A DNA stretch of 64,000 nucleotides from Synchiropus splendidus (lineage: Eukaryota > Chordata > Actinopteri > Syngnathiformes > Callionymidae). Below the pieces are notes generated by a model, which was not told where the DNA came from, did no database searches, and worked only from the letters and a program-made list of their open reading frames with translations. Below, piece after piece: positions 1-28,955 of the stretch. How positions within the stretch are numbered: position 1 is the stretch's first letter; each line of letters begins with the position of its first letter. The translations under genes and the position numbers were made by a program. The stretch lies in assembly GCF_027744825.2 (NCBI RefSeq), contig NC_071342.1:25108501-25172500 (forward strand), written 5' to 3'.

Positions 1-918
1 GAGAACACGCTCAGTCGCTAACCATAGCCGTGGCTAATGCACCCGTGACTGTGACGGTCCTGTTCCTGCTGCATGTGCTCGGATAGTCCCAACATTCTCG
101 TGGATTTGCCAACAGGGCTGCGATCAGACCAAGCGTTGAGCTCCTCCTCCACAGACCAGTCACTTTTCAATAGAAAACAGCTGCGGACGAATCTGGCCAA
201 AGTGTTTACTGTTTCTCTTTCTACGCATTCTTTGTTTAAGCTGAACTCGTGAAGAAATTGGGGCCGATCAGGCTGAAAAATGACATTTTTAAACGCTCAT
301 TTCTGTCACGGCGAGCAGGTAAACCAAACAAACACAAACAATAGTTTGGATTTAGAGAGGAGTTTCTGTAGTTTGGAGTGCTGTCTCGTGCTGCTTCCCT
401 GACTTTGTGCTCAGATTCGTCTGAAAACATCCGCAGGTGAATTGATGCGTGTCCCCGCCTCTCCACACTTGTGGCTCCGCCCCCACACTGCCGTCAGACT
501 CACTTCACCTTGAGGAAAGTCAGGAACAAACTGCTGCTGGCGTCACGTCTTGGTAAACAAACAACAAACTCTAAATCGGTGGACAGAAGGTCTCCATGCT
601 AATTTCCTGAGCAGGACGCAGGTATCGATAAGTGGGGAGCGGAAACACGGCGCTCGACGGCGCAGCATGTTGTTGGACGTGATCCATGTTCCTGCCTGCA
701 AACACAACCTCACACACTCACACACACAATCACACACACACACACTTGGCACATTGATTAAATGGAGCCTCTGGCTCCTGCACTTTCATTACATTGATGC
801 ATCGCACACGCGCGTGTGTGAGCCTCACCGTGCCACGTCTCCCCCCGGAGTGTGTGCACGGCTCTGACTGTAAAAATGCTGTGTTGGCGTTAAGCAGTGC
901 AGCTATCACACCGAAGCC

Positions 919-1285
919 TGGGTGTGTGTGTGTCAGCGTGTGTGTGTGTGCGTGTCTGTGTGTGTGTCAGCATGTGTGTGTGTGTTAGTGTGTGTGCGTG
1001 TCAGTGTGTGTGCGTGTGTGTGTCAGTGTGTGTGTGTGTCAGCGTGTGTGTGTGTGTCTGTGTGTTAGCGTGTGTGTGTCTGTGTGTGTGTGTGTCTGTG
1101 TGTGTGTGCGTGTCAGTGTGTGTGTGTGTCAGCGTGTGTGTGTTAGTGTCTGTGTGTGTGTGTCTGTGTGTGTGTCAGCGTGTGTGTGTCAGCGTGTGTG
1201 TGTGTTAGTGTGTGTGCATGTCAGTGTGTGTGCATGTGTGTGTGTTAGTGTGTGTGTGCATGTGTGTGTGTGTTAGTGTGTGTGT

Positions 1286-1317
<32 letters not shown>

Positions 1318-1404
1318 CAGCGTGTGTGTGTCTGTGTGTGTGTGTCAGCGTGTGTGTGTGTTAGTGTGTGTGTGTGTCAGCGCGTGTGTGTGTGTTAGCG
1401 TGTG
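919..1404. repeat. TG-rich microsatellite with CAG/TAG interruptions
   Basis: About 480 bp of TG dinucleotides, broken at intervals by TCAG, TTAG or TCTG units, so it is a compound microsatellite. Long open frames rich in Val and Cys across it are artefacts of the repeat. Confidence 0.95.
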
Positions 1405-1885
1405 CGCGGAGGCAGCGCCATTCAAAGGTGTGACGGACCTGTTCAGGAAAAGTAGCGCTGGTTGGTCAGCAGGTCCAAACGCTGCTCCTGCAGTTCTGAC
1501 TGGGTCTAGTCTTTCACCGCTTCAGCAGCTGCTGTCATGTGACACCTGCTGCTGCTGCTGGGCTGGAGACACTCGGGCAGTGAGTCCCACCCAGCCGAGT
1601 GCTCTCATCTGGAGTGCCTCCATGACACGTCATGATGCGCTGGCGAGGCCTCGCAGAAGAAGAAGCTTCTGACTTCATCTGGTTATAGAGACGGGGGATT
1701 TTAAAGTGAGCGCAGGTGGGATCATTCCTTCCAACTTATGACCTACACCTACACCTTATGACGTGTAATAAACCTTGTTATGACCCAGCAACAGATCAGC
1801 AGAGGCCGGGTGGATAATGAACATCCTCAACCTCCTCTTCTGTGAAGCCTTCTCTCCACTGGAGTCGTGCCCCCCCGAGCTCACA

Positions 1886-2075
1886 GCTTGGAGGAGCAGT
1901 GGGTAGCGCTGCAGCCTCGCAGCATGAAGGTCCTGGGTTTGAATCCCGGCGGAAGCCCATCCAACCAGGCTTCGCTGGAGCCTGCAGGTGTGGGAGTCCT
2001 GGTCTGAAGCTGAAGCTCCAGGGTGTCCCAGACTCTCGCTCCAAGCACAGGCTTGAACCTGTGACCCCGTGTCAT
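1886..2075 (+). mobile_element. Possible tRNA-derived SINE-like fragment
   Basis: The segment contains GGTAGCGCTGCAGCC followed about 35 bp later by GGTCCTGGGTTTGAATCCC. These resemble RNA polymerase III A and B boxes, and the wording is typical of a common teleost interspersed repeat. No poly-A tail or target duplication was seen. Could be a DNA-element fragment instead. Confidence 0.45.
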
Positions 2076-2235
2076 GGCAGGACCAGGAGACCTGGGCGAT
2101 GATATGGGAGCTCATCAGATCAGAACCACCAACCACTGAGCTCCACATGTGTGGTGCGACACACCAACTGGGTTTTGAGGTCAAAAGAGTCATAGAATGG
2201 GAGGCAGTGAAGGAATGAAGACATGTGCTTGTGAC

Positions 2236-2504
2236 CTCCAACCCGGTCCATCAGCCCGGTCCTCCCACCCGGTCCATCAGCCCGGTCCATCAGCCCGGTC
2301 CATCAGCCCGGTCCATCAGCCCGGTCCATCAGCCCGGTCCTCCCACCCGGTCCAACCCCCCCAGGCCACCCACCCGGTCCATCAGCCCGGTCCATCAGCC
2401 CGGTCCTCCCACCCGGTCCTCCCACCCGGTCCATCAGCCCAGTCCTCCCACCCGGTCCAACCCCCCCAGGCCACCCACCCGGTCCATGAGCCCGGTCCCT
2501 GACA
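2236..2504. repeat. 12-bp minisatellite, CCCGGTCCATCAG type
   Basis: Tandem units of about 12 bp built from cggtccatcagc and a variant cggtcctcccac, with a longer block (ccaacccccccaggccaccc) that occurs twice. Open frames through it reflect the unit length, not a gene. Confidence 0.9.
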
Positions 2505-2823
2505 CCCAGGCTTCACTAGCTCTCCTCACTTCAGTGTGTTCTGTTTGTTGCTGTATTGATGTTGTGTCTGATTTTGGTTTCTTTTCTCCATCCCTCCTTT
2601 CTGTTTGCATGTTCCCCGCCTGCGCCCACCACCACCCCCCACCTCCACTCACGCACGCCACCGGATGAAGAACTGGAACCACCGAGCTGTAACTCAAGTA
2701 GGGTTCACTGTGATGAGATACAGCCGTTCCACACACTCCTGTTTGCATTGCTCTCCTTGTGGGGACGTCTCTGCTTTACCCTGCCTCTCCACTCACACAC
2801 ACACGCACACACACATTTCTATC

Positions 2824-3032
2824 CTTGTGGGGACCTCTCCTGGCCGTCACCCTATCCTCAGCCTCTCCCCCTGAACACATGGCTCACCTGGACCAGGACT
2901 CTGGACCAGACTGGGGCCTAGTTAGTTTGAAGGTTTAATCCTCAAATTGAGGCCTAACCTTGTGGGCTCCTGCCAAATGAATCCATAAGGTCCCCCAAAG
3001 TTGGTGTGTCTCCAAGGATGGGTCCCCACAAG
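2824..3032 (+). mobile_element. Copy 1 of dispersed GTGGGGACC-ended repeat
   Basis: The segment begins CTTGTGGGGACC and ends GGTCCCCACAAG, a perfect 12-bp inverted pair. Its interior phrases (accaggactctgg, ctcaaattgaggc) recur in other copies in this window. It is preceded by a CA microsatellite. No coding capacity, so it would be a non-autonomous element if mobile. Confidence 0.55.
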
Positions 3033-4644
3033 TGTCACTAAACAAGCACTGCACACACACGCAGGGCCATTCCTTTCGCACTCTGACGTTTCAGCCACAA
3101 TGAAAGTGCAGCAGCAGAAGCATCAGTACACAAAGCAAACGTCTCTGCGAGTAATTTCAAAACTTGTTTTTGTTGTTTGGGTGCCACGTGCGCATAAACG
3201 AGCGGCAGCTTCATTAAAACTTCACGAGCTGTGATTCATTTCTGATGCAACAGACGCCGGCGACAAGCCCAGGCTCAAACAAAAGTTCAGCCCGAAACAC
3301 GCCAGTCATTGGCGTTGTCTGGGTGGTGACTCTCATGCGCCGCCTCACCGGAGGAGACCCGGGTCATGTGACCGTGGTCCTGCTCAGCCATCACCAACAT
3401 CCTGCACAAGCTGGAAGATGGTTCTGTTCGACACCAGAGGGAGGGAGCAGTGGCCAGTGTCTCCCATGAGAGAGCTCCAAGCATTTCATGGAAACCGCCT
3501 GCAGAACTCAGATTTGGTCCCTGAAACATGGGTGTCTTAAAAAGCCCATAAATCCGAGGTCTTTAGGGGAGCCGAGCGGGTCATCGTTCAGGTCTGATCT
3601 GACGGTTCCTTGGATTTAAAGGACTTCCTCATTCATTTCTAGTACTTCTGGTCATGTGACCACTCCAGCCCAGGTCGAACCTGACCCAACCGGACCACTG
3701 AAATAAGCACGGTCAGGTGTCTATGGGCACAAATTTTGGCCACTGCCACCTGCTGCCCGATTAATGGCATGGCATGCTAAAACCTGACAGGAAGGATGAG
3801 AAAGTGGCTGGGCAATAAATCGGATCACAGCTTCAGATGACAGTTTGGGTGGAAGCGAGGCTCTGGGTGGCTGGAAGTATTGCAGTGTTGTCAACAGCAA
3901 GACACAGCAGAGACGAGGAGGGTACGAGGACCCCAGTGACTGGGTGATGAGTGAGCTGAAGAGTCAGACTAGAGAGAAAGCAGAGCCCGCCCCACGGACC
4001 ATGGTCTTGTTTATGTCAGGTGACGGCGGCTGAATCCCATCCCTCAGCTCCTCACTGACGTTCGCATCGATCCTCCCTGTCTGGACCGACAACATCCATC
4101 ACTGTGATGGAACGTCAGCCTCAGACCCTGCGCTGTATTTGGATCCGATGATATCAGACTGTGGATGAGACTTTCCGACGGTAATTCACCTCTGATGTTG
4201 GGCCTCTGAAGACCGGCCCGTCTCAGGCTTCCCTCCGAGGCGGCCCCACACAGTTCCCTCTCAGCGTCTTTGGCTCTGGATCAGGGAGCACCAGTGCATT
4301 TCCTGTCACCAACGTTAGGAGCTGTGAAGCCAAAAGACAGAAGCAGTGAAGAAGGAGGAGTGTTCACAGGACACATGACTTTAGATGCCTCAAATATCTT
4401 TATTGTATTGAAGGATTCTCAGTGTAAATACTGGAAGAATAAAGGAAGGATTTGAAAAGGCCCTTTATTTCATCTTTTATTTATTCATGTATTTTATTGG
4501 GGTCGAAATGAATGAGTGAATTGAGCATCTTGAAAGCAACCAAATCCAGAAGATAAAGAAAAGGAAGGAAGGAAGGAAAAAGGGAATGAAGGAAGGAGTG
4601 CAGTACTAGACTCTTTTCAGAAGCAAGGTTGGTTTTCCCACGGC

Positions 4645-4822
4645 TGCTAGTGTCTTGTGAGGACATTTTGGTCGGGGGTTAAAACCTCTAAAGCTTGTGA
4701 TTCTAACTGGGTCCAATCTGGTTCAGAGTCCAGGTTCAGGTGAGCCATGTGTTTTGGAGGGTTGGGTTTAGGGGGACAGGCTGGGGAAAGGGTGATGGCC
4801 AGGAGAGGTCGCCACAATGGTG
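4645..4822 (-). mobile_element. Copy 2 of dispersed GTGGGGACC-ended repeat, inverted
   Basis: Read on the minus strand it shows the family phrases: a terminus near GGCGACCTCTCCTGGCC, then CCTGAACCTGGACTCTG, ending near TCCTCACAAG. Diverged from copy 1. Confidence 0.5.
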
Positions 4823-5137
4823 TGTGAGAGGGAGAGTGAGTGGAGCTCCTGTGCTGCAGGGAGCAGCCTGAGGAGCACGGCACCTCTGACACCTGATCTG
4901 GTTGAGGCCCGACAGACACCGGAGCCTTCTTCACAGTGGAGCTATCGACCTGCTCTCACTGCTGCGGCTGAGACCTGAAGTTTTCCACTGAGCGATGATC
5001 TCCATCTGACCACCGAGTCATTACTCTGTCCCGTGTCCATCAGGGAGCTGCAGCAATGATTGTTGTGATGCTCACTGCCACCCGTCGCCCTCAGCTCCTC
5101 ACCCACATCATGCTAGGTGCTAGGCATCACTGCTGCT

Positions 5138-5311
5138 GTGGAGGAGGGGGGAGGAGGAGGGGGAGGAAGAGGACAGAGGAGGAGGAATAGGAGAAGGAGA
5201 GGGGAGTAGGAGGAGGAGGAGGAGGAGGAGGAGGAGGAGGAGGAGGAGGAAGTAGAGGAGGAGGAGAGGAGAGCGAGAGAGGGGGGATAGGGGGAGAGAG
5301 AGAGAGGAGGG

Positions 5312-5343
<32 letters not shown>

Positions 5344-5750
5344 TGAGGAGAAGATGAGGAGAAGGGGAGGAGAGGGGGAGGACGACGAGGGGGGAGGAGG
5401 AGGAGAGAGGGGGGAGAGGAGGTGGAGAGGAGAGAAGAGGAGGGGAGGAGGAGAGGAGGTGGAGAGGAGAGAAGAGAAGAGGAGGGGAGGAGGAGAGGAG
5501 AGAGAGAGAGAGAGGAGGGGAGGAGGAGAGGAGAGAGAGAGGGGAGAGAGAGAGAGGAGGGGAGGAGGAGAGGAGAGAGAGAGAGAGAGGAGGGGAGGAG
5601 GAGAGGAGGGAGAGAGGGGAGAGAGAGAGAGGAGGGGAGGAGGAGAGAGAGAGAGGAGGAGAGGAGGAGGAGGAAGAGGATGAGGAGAAGATGAGGAGAA
5701 GGGGAGGAGGAGGGGGAGGACGACGAAGGGGGAGGAGGAGGAGGAGAGTT
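5138..5750. repeat. GA/GGA polypurine tract
   Basis: About 600 bp of nearly pure purine on the plus strand (gagga, ggagga and gaga units). A flank with gatgaggagaagatgagg near 5342 recurs at 5679, so part of the tract is a 337-bp tandem duplication. Long polypurine-polypyrimidine DNA can adopt triplex forms. Not coding. Confidence 0.95.
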
Positions 5751-6093
5751 TGTTTTGCTCAAAGGATCAGGCAGGCAGGGTGGAGGGGGGAAGGAAGTCA
5801 GGAGACTGAAAAGGTCCCATTCCTCTCTTTATGACACCGATTTGACTTGGACCTTTTGACACTCAAACATCCAGGAGGATTTGAGAAGATCAAGAGTTGG
5901 GTGTGTGAAGAGATGTGACCTGAGCGAGAGCTGAGCTGGTCCTCAGCTCCTGGACTGGATGTAGACAGAAGAGGGTCTGGTTTGTGACGTGGACCTTCCT
6001 CTGCTCTCTGCCATAACAGCAGAGGCGATGGCGGGTTTGTGACCTGGGAAGAGACAGACCTCCACACGAACGTGTGAGGGCTGATGGATCTGA

Positions 6094-21922
<15,829 letters not shown>

Positions 21923-23840
21923 GCCGGGCGCCGCGCTGGAGCATCTGTTTACCCAGCTGGGATCCGGCACCGCTGGTTTACGAGGACAGCTGAAGGTCTT
22001 CCAGGCGTTTGGATGAGGCCACAGCGGCGTCACTGAGACCCAGCAGCCTTCGTCCACCCGGGCGATCCTGTTGGAGGCACCGCCACGCAGCGAGGCAAAG
22101 GTTGTAGCTCAGATTCTGGCGCTTCCGTCCGCAGCAGTCTCGGCTGTCGGCTTGTACATACGTCTCCGGTGCACGACGGCGGAGAACGGCCGGCCTGGTT
22201 CCGGGGAGTTGTTCTTCTGTCCGAGGGTTGTAATAGAAGCCGCATGGTTTGTTCCTGAATCACCGTATACGATTCTTTGCATGTCACGTTCAATAGTCAG
22301 CGACTTGCAGTCGGAGCTTCTTTGATTCGTCGAGGTGACTTTCTGTGTGATTAGCGTCTCCCCCTGGTGGTGGCGGCGGTGCACGACTTGTCTAAATGGT
22401 TGAAGTAGTTCTCACTCAAGAGTCTCTCGGGTCCGCTTTGTTCGATCCGCCACGTCACCCAGGACTTCATCAGAATCTGGTTCCATAAATTCAGGCACAC
22501 CTTTGTGGTCTTCACAACAGAGAGACCACCGCTGACTCCCACCACGGAGTCCTGTGGGCATCCAGCTCAGACTCACCAGCACCAGTTGATGCTCTAATAC
22601 TGCATGAAGCACTTCTCTGAGACCAGGAGCAGGAGCACTGAGCCGTGTCAGCTGCCACACATTCAAACACTTGCTTCAATAGTTCAGGAAACTCTAGTCC
22701 AGGTTGGAGGAATGAAGACGTTAGCATCGACGTTTCACCCACAGTTTAATGGAGTTGATCCCAGACGTCGGCAAACAGTCGGTCTCTTCCCAAAAGCTCA
22801 TTTTGTAGCAGCTCGAGTTAGTAGCTGCTCCTCTCCACAGAGAGGACGAGTGTGTCTGGCGGCCTGGACAAGGTCTGTCACAGCGCGTGAAGAGACACCA
22901 AAGTTGGACTGGTCTTCTGGCTCCTCCCACTCTCAGGGGACGAATCACGGCCGGGCCACTTGTTTGAGGCTGATGTGACGCAGAACAGTGTGGACACTGA
23001 CAGAGGTTTGACACCTGCTTCACAGAGGAGCAGTGCAGCTGTGTGGGAAGCTTTGAGTGGAGTCTCTACCTGAAAATATGGAGGAGCCGCAGGCCGTCGA
23101 GATCGTGATCTGATTCTCCTCCCATTCATTTTCAGTGGGAAACATTTGGGACACGAGTCATGGGTCACAGGTCAGAGGAGAGTGGAAGCCGTTCCCGACC
23201 CGGCCGCACCTTTTGGCAGGACTTAAACAAAATGGCGGCGCAGGAGAACAATCGTTGTGACTGAATCGTCTGTGGAACCAGATTCTTCGGTAAATCTCCC
23301 TGAATGTGGCGTGAGGCACGCAGGGCCTTGGCGCCGGTCTGCTTCCTGGTTTCCTGTTGTTGGAGCGCAGCACTGAGCGTCGTATTTTTATCCAGATTTA
23401 TTTTTGTGAAGGCACCAGCGCCCCCGTCTCCCGTCGCCTCCTCTCGCATGCCTCCCTGGACCGTGTCCACAGCAAAATCCAAATATTGTTCCAGCCCTCT
23501 TCTCTGGCACCTTGGTGACGCACACAATCACTTTGAGCTGGAGCCGTTCTTCCAGCAGACGAGGGTTCCCCGAAGAGGCGCCGCGGTGGAAAGGAGCTCC
23601 TCGCTGAATGTGACATCGCAGCCTCTCACTCCCATCAACACCTTCTCTCCTCATGAGCCCTGCGCCTCTGCAGCGGCTGCTGAAGTGAAGCCCAGCGTCC
23701 AACATCCAGGAGGCTCATCAGAAATATGCAAGGAAGACAAGAGATATTGTATTTTAATAAGGAGTTTTACTACAGCAGAATGTTAATAACTGACCTTTCC
23801 ATCCACCAAATTGATAAATAAAAGTTGTATGTCAACAGCA
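21923..23840 (+). other. Probable 3' untranslated region of kcnh1
   Basis: Follows the TGA and extends to the first convincing AATAAA at 23817. Contains no conserved open frame. The end is inferred from the signal only. Confidence 0.6.
23817..23822 (+). promoter_or_regulatory. Polyadenylation signal for kcnh1
   Basis: AATAAA in an AT-rich setting, the first canonical plus-strand signal noted after the kcnh1 stop, followed by GT-rich sequence (gtgtggtgg). Confidence 0.6.
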
Positions 23841-24753
23841 CGTGTGGTGGACGTTTGATCGATGGAACACTATACGGGACGGACGTAAACAAACATGGCC
23901 GACCTCCAGATCCATCTCTGAGCCTCAACATCTCGACCCTGTGGAACAGATCAGCAGCTACGGTTTGAATGAGCCGCTCTCAGACTCCGCCCCCGTGAGG
24001 CGCTCCAGAACAAAACAACACTGGAAACTACTCACCAAACATCATCATTATTTCATCATCAGCTTTTATGACGCATGAACATTTATTTATTTATAATTTC
24101 CTGAAATCATTGCAGCCCGGAGCTTTTTTTAGGCTAAAATTAAAAATGTATTATTATTTTTAAAAGCTCATTTGCAAAGATCCTTATTTCCTGTCATAAA
24201 TGATTGTGACTGTCCCGCAGTTTCTTTAAAAGTCTGCAGCAAAATCAGTGCGGGATTGTTTCCATGTAGTGTACATTTTCCTGTTTTTCACGTTGTAAAA
24301 AAAATAAAAAAATAGCATGGGTGAGCATTAGCAGCTTAGCGGGACCTAAAAAAGACCCGTCTTCAGATTCCTCGTCATATACAGCAAATCGTATCCATAA
24401 ACCTGGTGTGTGCTAAGGCAAGACTCCAGCGAGCAGCTAGCTCTGCGCGTGAACATTAGCCAGCGTGCGTTACGACGTTCCACTTCTCAACAGACTCATT
24501 CACAGTCAACGTGAAAGACAAAACGTCCAACTGAATCTCATCCTGTCATCGATCCATCAGGTCTCCAGGAGGTCCGTTTGCCGAGGATCGGCTGGTCTTG
24601 CCTGGACCGACATGTGTCCGTCCTGTGATGAGCGTGTTTGAGCTTCTTTCAGAATTCATGTTCTTTTTCAGGTCAGAGGTAATCGTTCTATATTATTGAA
24701 TATTCTTCTGAATAAATCATGGTGGCGGGCAGGACGGCGGCGCAGCCTCTCCT

Positions 24754-24834
<81 letters not shown>

Positions 24835-26129
24835 CCCAGAGCCGCATGAAAAATGCAGCTGTTGGGAAGTGAAGCCGGTCCAGTTAGCAGACACCATCTT
24901 CAGCTCCCTGCTGGCTTCCAGACAGAAGCCACTCCAAAGACGCTCTCCATTATTCAGCACCCTGCAGTTCCCCCTCTCTCACACACACCTGTCCAAGTTC
25001 AACAAGCTCAGCAGAGTTGTTGTTGTTGTTGTTATGCTGCCTTCCACTTCCCTCGGAGGAAAGGAAGATGGCGACGACCAGGAAGCTCTTCCCGTTTGTC
25101 CAGACATGAACATCTTCGTGATACGTATGGAAGAGGAAGAGAAAGCACAACATCACGGAATGTTTTTTTGTCCTTAACTTCTACGCCGGAGCTTCTTCTT
25201 CTACGTTCTCTCCACCAGGAGAGCTAGCTATGTATCATAAACACGAGGGAAGAAACAACTCTAAACACAATAAAAGAATGGGAAAGAAATGAAAACTTTA
25301 CAGTGGAAAACTAACGAGTCACGTTGTAGAATCACAGCCTCAATAAAGAGTCCTGCCCTCGTTTCTGCCGAGTCACCCTTTGGCTTCTGAGTGGCCCCGC
25401 CCCGCCGCGGGGTTCGAGTCCCGACGTGTGACTGGTGTGACTCCGCGCTCCCCACTCTGCCGCTGCAGCGGAGCAGCTGGTCTTCACACCTGATCCGATG
25501 AGCGCAGACCTAAGAGGCTCCGGGGCCTGGAGCCGCTCAGTGTCGGCGAGGTGATAATCCGCTCTGAGCTCCAGGTGTGGGCTTCATCAGGCTGATGGAG
25601 GCTCTGAGCTCAGGCGCCACCCTGCAGCTGGTGTCAGAGCGGAGCTTCTCTGGTGGACTGAGAAGAGAGGAGGCGGAGTCTCCTTCCTCAACAGGTGGGC
25701 GTCTGCCTTACAGAGGTGCTTCACCGTGACCTGGGTCCAGGAGGCTCTCGCTGTCTGTCCAACTCCGGTCCTGGTTTCATCTTGGTCCGTTCACATCTGA
25801 GCCACCCAGCAGGTGGCAGAGTGAGCTCCACCCTCGGTGTCAGACCTTACGAAGTGACAGTCAAGAGCGATCGGGTTCTGAAGAGCGTCTTCAGATGAAG
25901 CAACAGGACGGGCTGAGTGGAACATGGAGGAGATCATCATTTCTATCAGGTCAGAAATGAGCTCGGACGACGTGAAGAGGCTCTTCCTGGTGAAGGTCAT
26001 GGAGGTCAGGCTTGGCTCCCACAGGTGCTCCAACCTGCCCGTCCTTCATCTCCATCAGGAACTTTCACACTGTCACATTGTCTCCTCACACTGCGGAACA
26101 GCTGGAGACGGTGACGATCAACATCTCAG
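23841..26129. other. Intergenic region between convergent kcnh1 and hhat 3' ends
   Basis: AT-richer than the genes. Contains a CA microsatellite at 24758-24830 and small open frames with no recognised domain. No gene seen. Confidence 0.7.
24758..24830. repeat. (CA)n microsatellite
   Basis: About 36 uninterrupted CA units. Confidence 0.97.
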
Positions 26130-26135
26130 TTTATT
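26130..26135 (-). promoter_or_regulatory. Likely polyadenylation signal for hhat
   Basis: TTTATT on the plus strand is AATAAA on the minus strand, about 210 bp after the hhat stop. Confidence 0.5.
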
Positions 26136-26345
26136 CAAACTAAACACTTTATGAAATAGTTGTATCACATAAAACACATGAGTGAATAAAACTTCACTTG
26201 ACACGCTGGGCCGGTCACCTTCCTCTGATGTTCCTCTCAGAAGCCCCGGAGACCTGACCCCTGCTCAGCTGCGCTCCAGCCTGGTTCGGACCGGTTCGGA
26301 GGTGCAGCAGAGCCGCGGAGGCTGGGGCCTTGCTGTGCGGCGGGC

Positions 26346-28924
26346 TCACGGCGGCTGAGACGTCCAGTCCAGCCCCACCTGAGCAAAGCAGTAGAGGCAG
26401 AGCAGCATGGGCGGAGCCAGGCTGGACCAACCTGCCAGGAGAGCACAGCGGGTCAGAAGATCACACAGGCCCTCCTGAGTCAGAGGAGGGTGGAGTGTGG
26501 CCCCTGACTCCAGAATCCTCACAGCTTTGTGATGTGTCTCTCTCTCCACTGCAGTCATCAGTGAACCTCAGGAACTTTCATCAGCCTGAAGAAACCACTG
26601 ATTCGTGGCTTTATTCGCAGCATATTAGCCAGTCAGTGATCACTGTACCGTCCTGCGGTGACATCACAGCCGTCCCAGCCACTTCAGACGCATTTCACTT
26701 CAATATCAATCATAAAACTACGGACCAAACGTCTTTCAATGAATTTGGCAGAGCAAGAAATGTCAAATGAAAGGAAGGAAAAAGAGCAGCTGCGGCTGAA
26801 GACCAAACCACGCGGAGAAAACTGAGGGGCCGCACCAGGGGCCACGCCTCTCACCAGGGCTCACGAGTGTTGGAGCGGCTCCTCCGCCATGAAAACGCTC
26901 ACGTGATGCTGGCGCCATTACGCCACCGTTTCATTGAGCAGCGGCGCCCGGGGAGACGAGCGAGCAGCTGCTGGGCGGACTGAGGAACCATGAGCTCCTC
27001 AGGCCACACAACCCACGGACCCCGGATGAGTGAAGGTGTGGGCAGCAGGTTGCCCACCTGCGAGAGCCAGAGGCGGAGGAGCCCCTCACACACACCTGCA
27101 GCATGAAGGTCCACTGTCATCAGTGGGCCGATGTTGGACCGATGGCCTTCATCACCACCAACACCAAGGTTTACATCAGTCCCGAACAAAAGACTCTGCG
27201 AATGGAAGACACCCCCAACTTTCACTGGAGGTGAACGGAAGCAGGAATCTCATGACACAGGGCACTGGTTACCTTGGTAACAGTGAGATCATCATAAACA
27301 CACCAGTGCACCTTGTTGTTGTTGTCGTGAATGTTTCTGTAAAAGTAGTAAACAATAAAATTCTTAATAAAAGAAACACGCCGACCTGCTGCCTGGACAC
27401 ATGCAGTCACATCACAGCGCCTGTCCTCAGTTCTGACCTGAGAAGCAGCTGAACGGTGGAGCTGTGGAAGCGGACTCTCTGCAGGAGCCTTCACCGGGCC
27501 GCAGAGCGGCTCGGCTCAGGAAGGCTGCACTGGCTGCCCGGGGTCAGAGGTCAAGGAGGCCTCTGATTTAAGATGAGGGGGTGAATGAGGTGGGAGACCG
27601 AGCTGCTCTGGAGTCAGCCACGCTTCAGTGCCTCGCTCCGTCTCTGAATTATTCACCGCAGAAAAGAGGGCATTTTTAAAGGCAGCCTCCGGAGTCTGCA
27701 GACAGGTGGCGCTCTCAGCAGCTCATCAGCACACGGCTGCATCACTTCAGTGCTGACTTGAGAGGGTTGGAGCTCAGCTGAGGGATGAAGCTGATCATCA
27801 GAGTCAGGAGCCCACACCGTCCCACACCCTCACCTCAGACAGGCAGGGGCCGCACCTCACTGCTCCCACAAGAGACTGGAGATGGTGAGCGAAGGGCCAG
27901 GCTCCACTAGCAAACGAGAATCTTTACACATCTTCATGACAAGACCCTCAACCTTTTCCTCAGCCTCTGGACCGAAGCATCCACAACACGTGACCTGAAC
28001 CAGGATTCTGGGCCAAAGTGGAGGCCAGTTATTTTGATGGTTTCAGCCTGAAAACGACGGCGGCCCTCACTTCCCAGAAGTGTGGGCAGCGTTGGTTAAA
28101 AAGCTGTGCTGGATCTCACAAAGATGGAAGTACAAGAACACAGCAGGAAACAGCAGCAGAAGTTTGAGGAGTCCGGTGAGAGCCAGGCGAGCCAGAAACA
28201 TCTGCTTGTCTCCACGATTTAGCCACGCGGATCTGGGACGCTGCACAGCAGCGCCACGTCCTGCTGCTCCTGACTCTGCTGCTGTCAGGACCAACACATA
28301 ACCCTGGGTGAGGTGGACCTCGGTAGCTGGGTCACCATCCTGAGCTGAGCCGAGGCTGATGGTGAAGAGGCCGCTGACACGCTCTCAGAGGGACGCGTCA
28401 GGCGATCGATATGGACCGACTCCTTCGACAAACAAATGATACCAGGCTCCATCTGTGCTGCTGAGTCAGCACGCCGCCGGCTGAGGGGGCAGCCAGCTTA
28501 TCATGTGCCGACAGACTCCAGCATCGGCTGCCATCTTGCTGCGGGTAACAAACTGAGGCGGCCATCCATCTGCCTGGGAGGCTCACAGCGAGTCGACCAC
28601 GCAGCAGCGCGGGCGCTCGGCCACTGGCTAAAGGTGAGGAGCACAGCAGAAGTACCTCGCAGGAAGACTCTCCTCCAGAAGACCGTGCCGACATGAATCC
28701 CACCCAGAAAGACCAGATTAGAGAGGATGAGCAGAGCGGTGGAGAAGGAGGAGAGGAAGGCCAGGCCGCGCCTTCTCATCATCACCGGCACGCGCCGTTC
28801 CTGCGGGGAGCCAAGGAAGAGCAGAGTCACAAGTCATGCTGGACCAGTCACGTGGAGGAGAAGCAGCGGGAGAAACAAGTCTGATCAACGACCCGGACCA
28901 TGGGCGAGAGAGAGACAGAGAGGG

Positions 28925-28955
<31 letters not shown>

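Noticed and set aside
897..1672. Cys/Val-rich frames resembling small cysteine-rich proteins
   Set aside because: They translate a TG microsatellite; cysteine spacing is set by the repeat.
25400..25470. tRNA-like T-arm (GGTTCGAGTCCCG)
   Set aside because: Only three stem pairs form around the loop and no acceptor or anticodon arms could be found.
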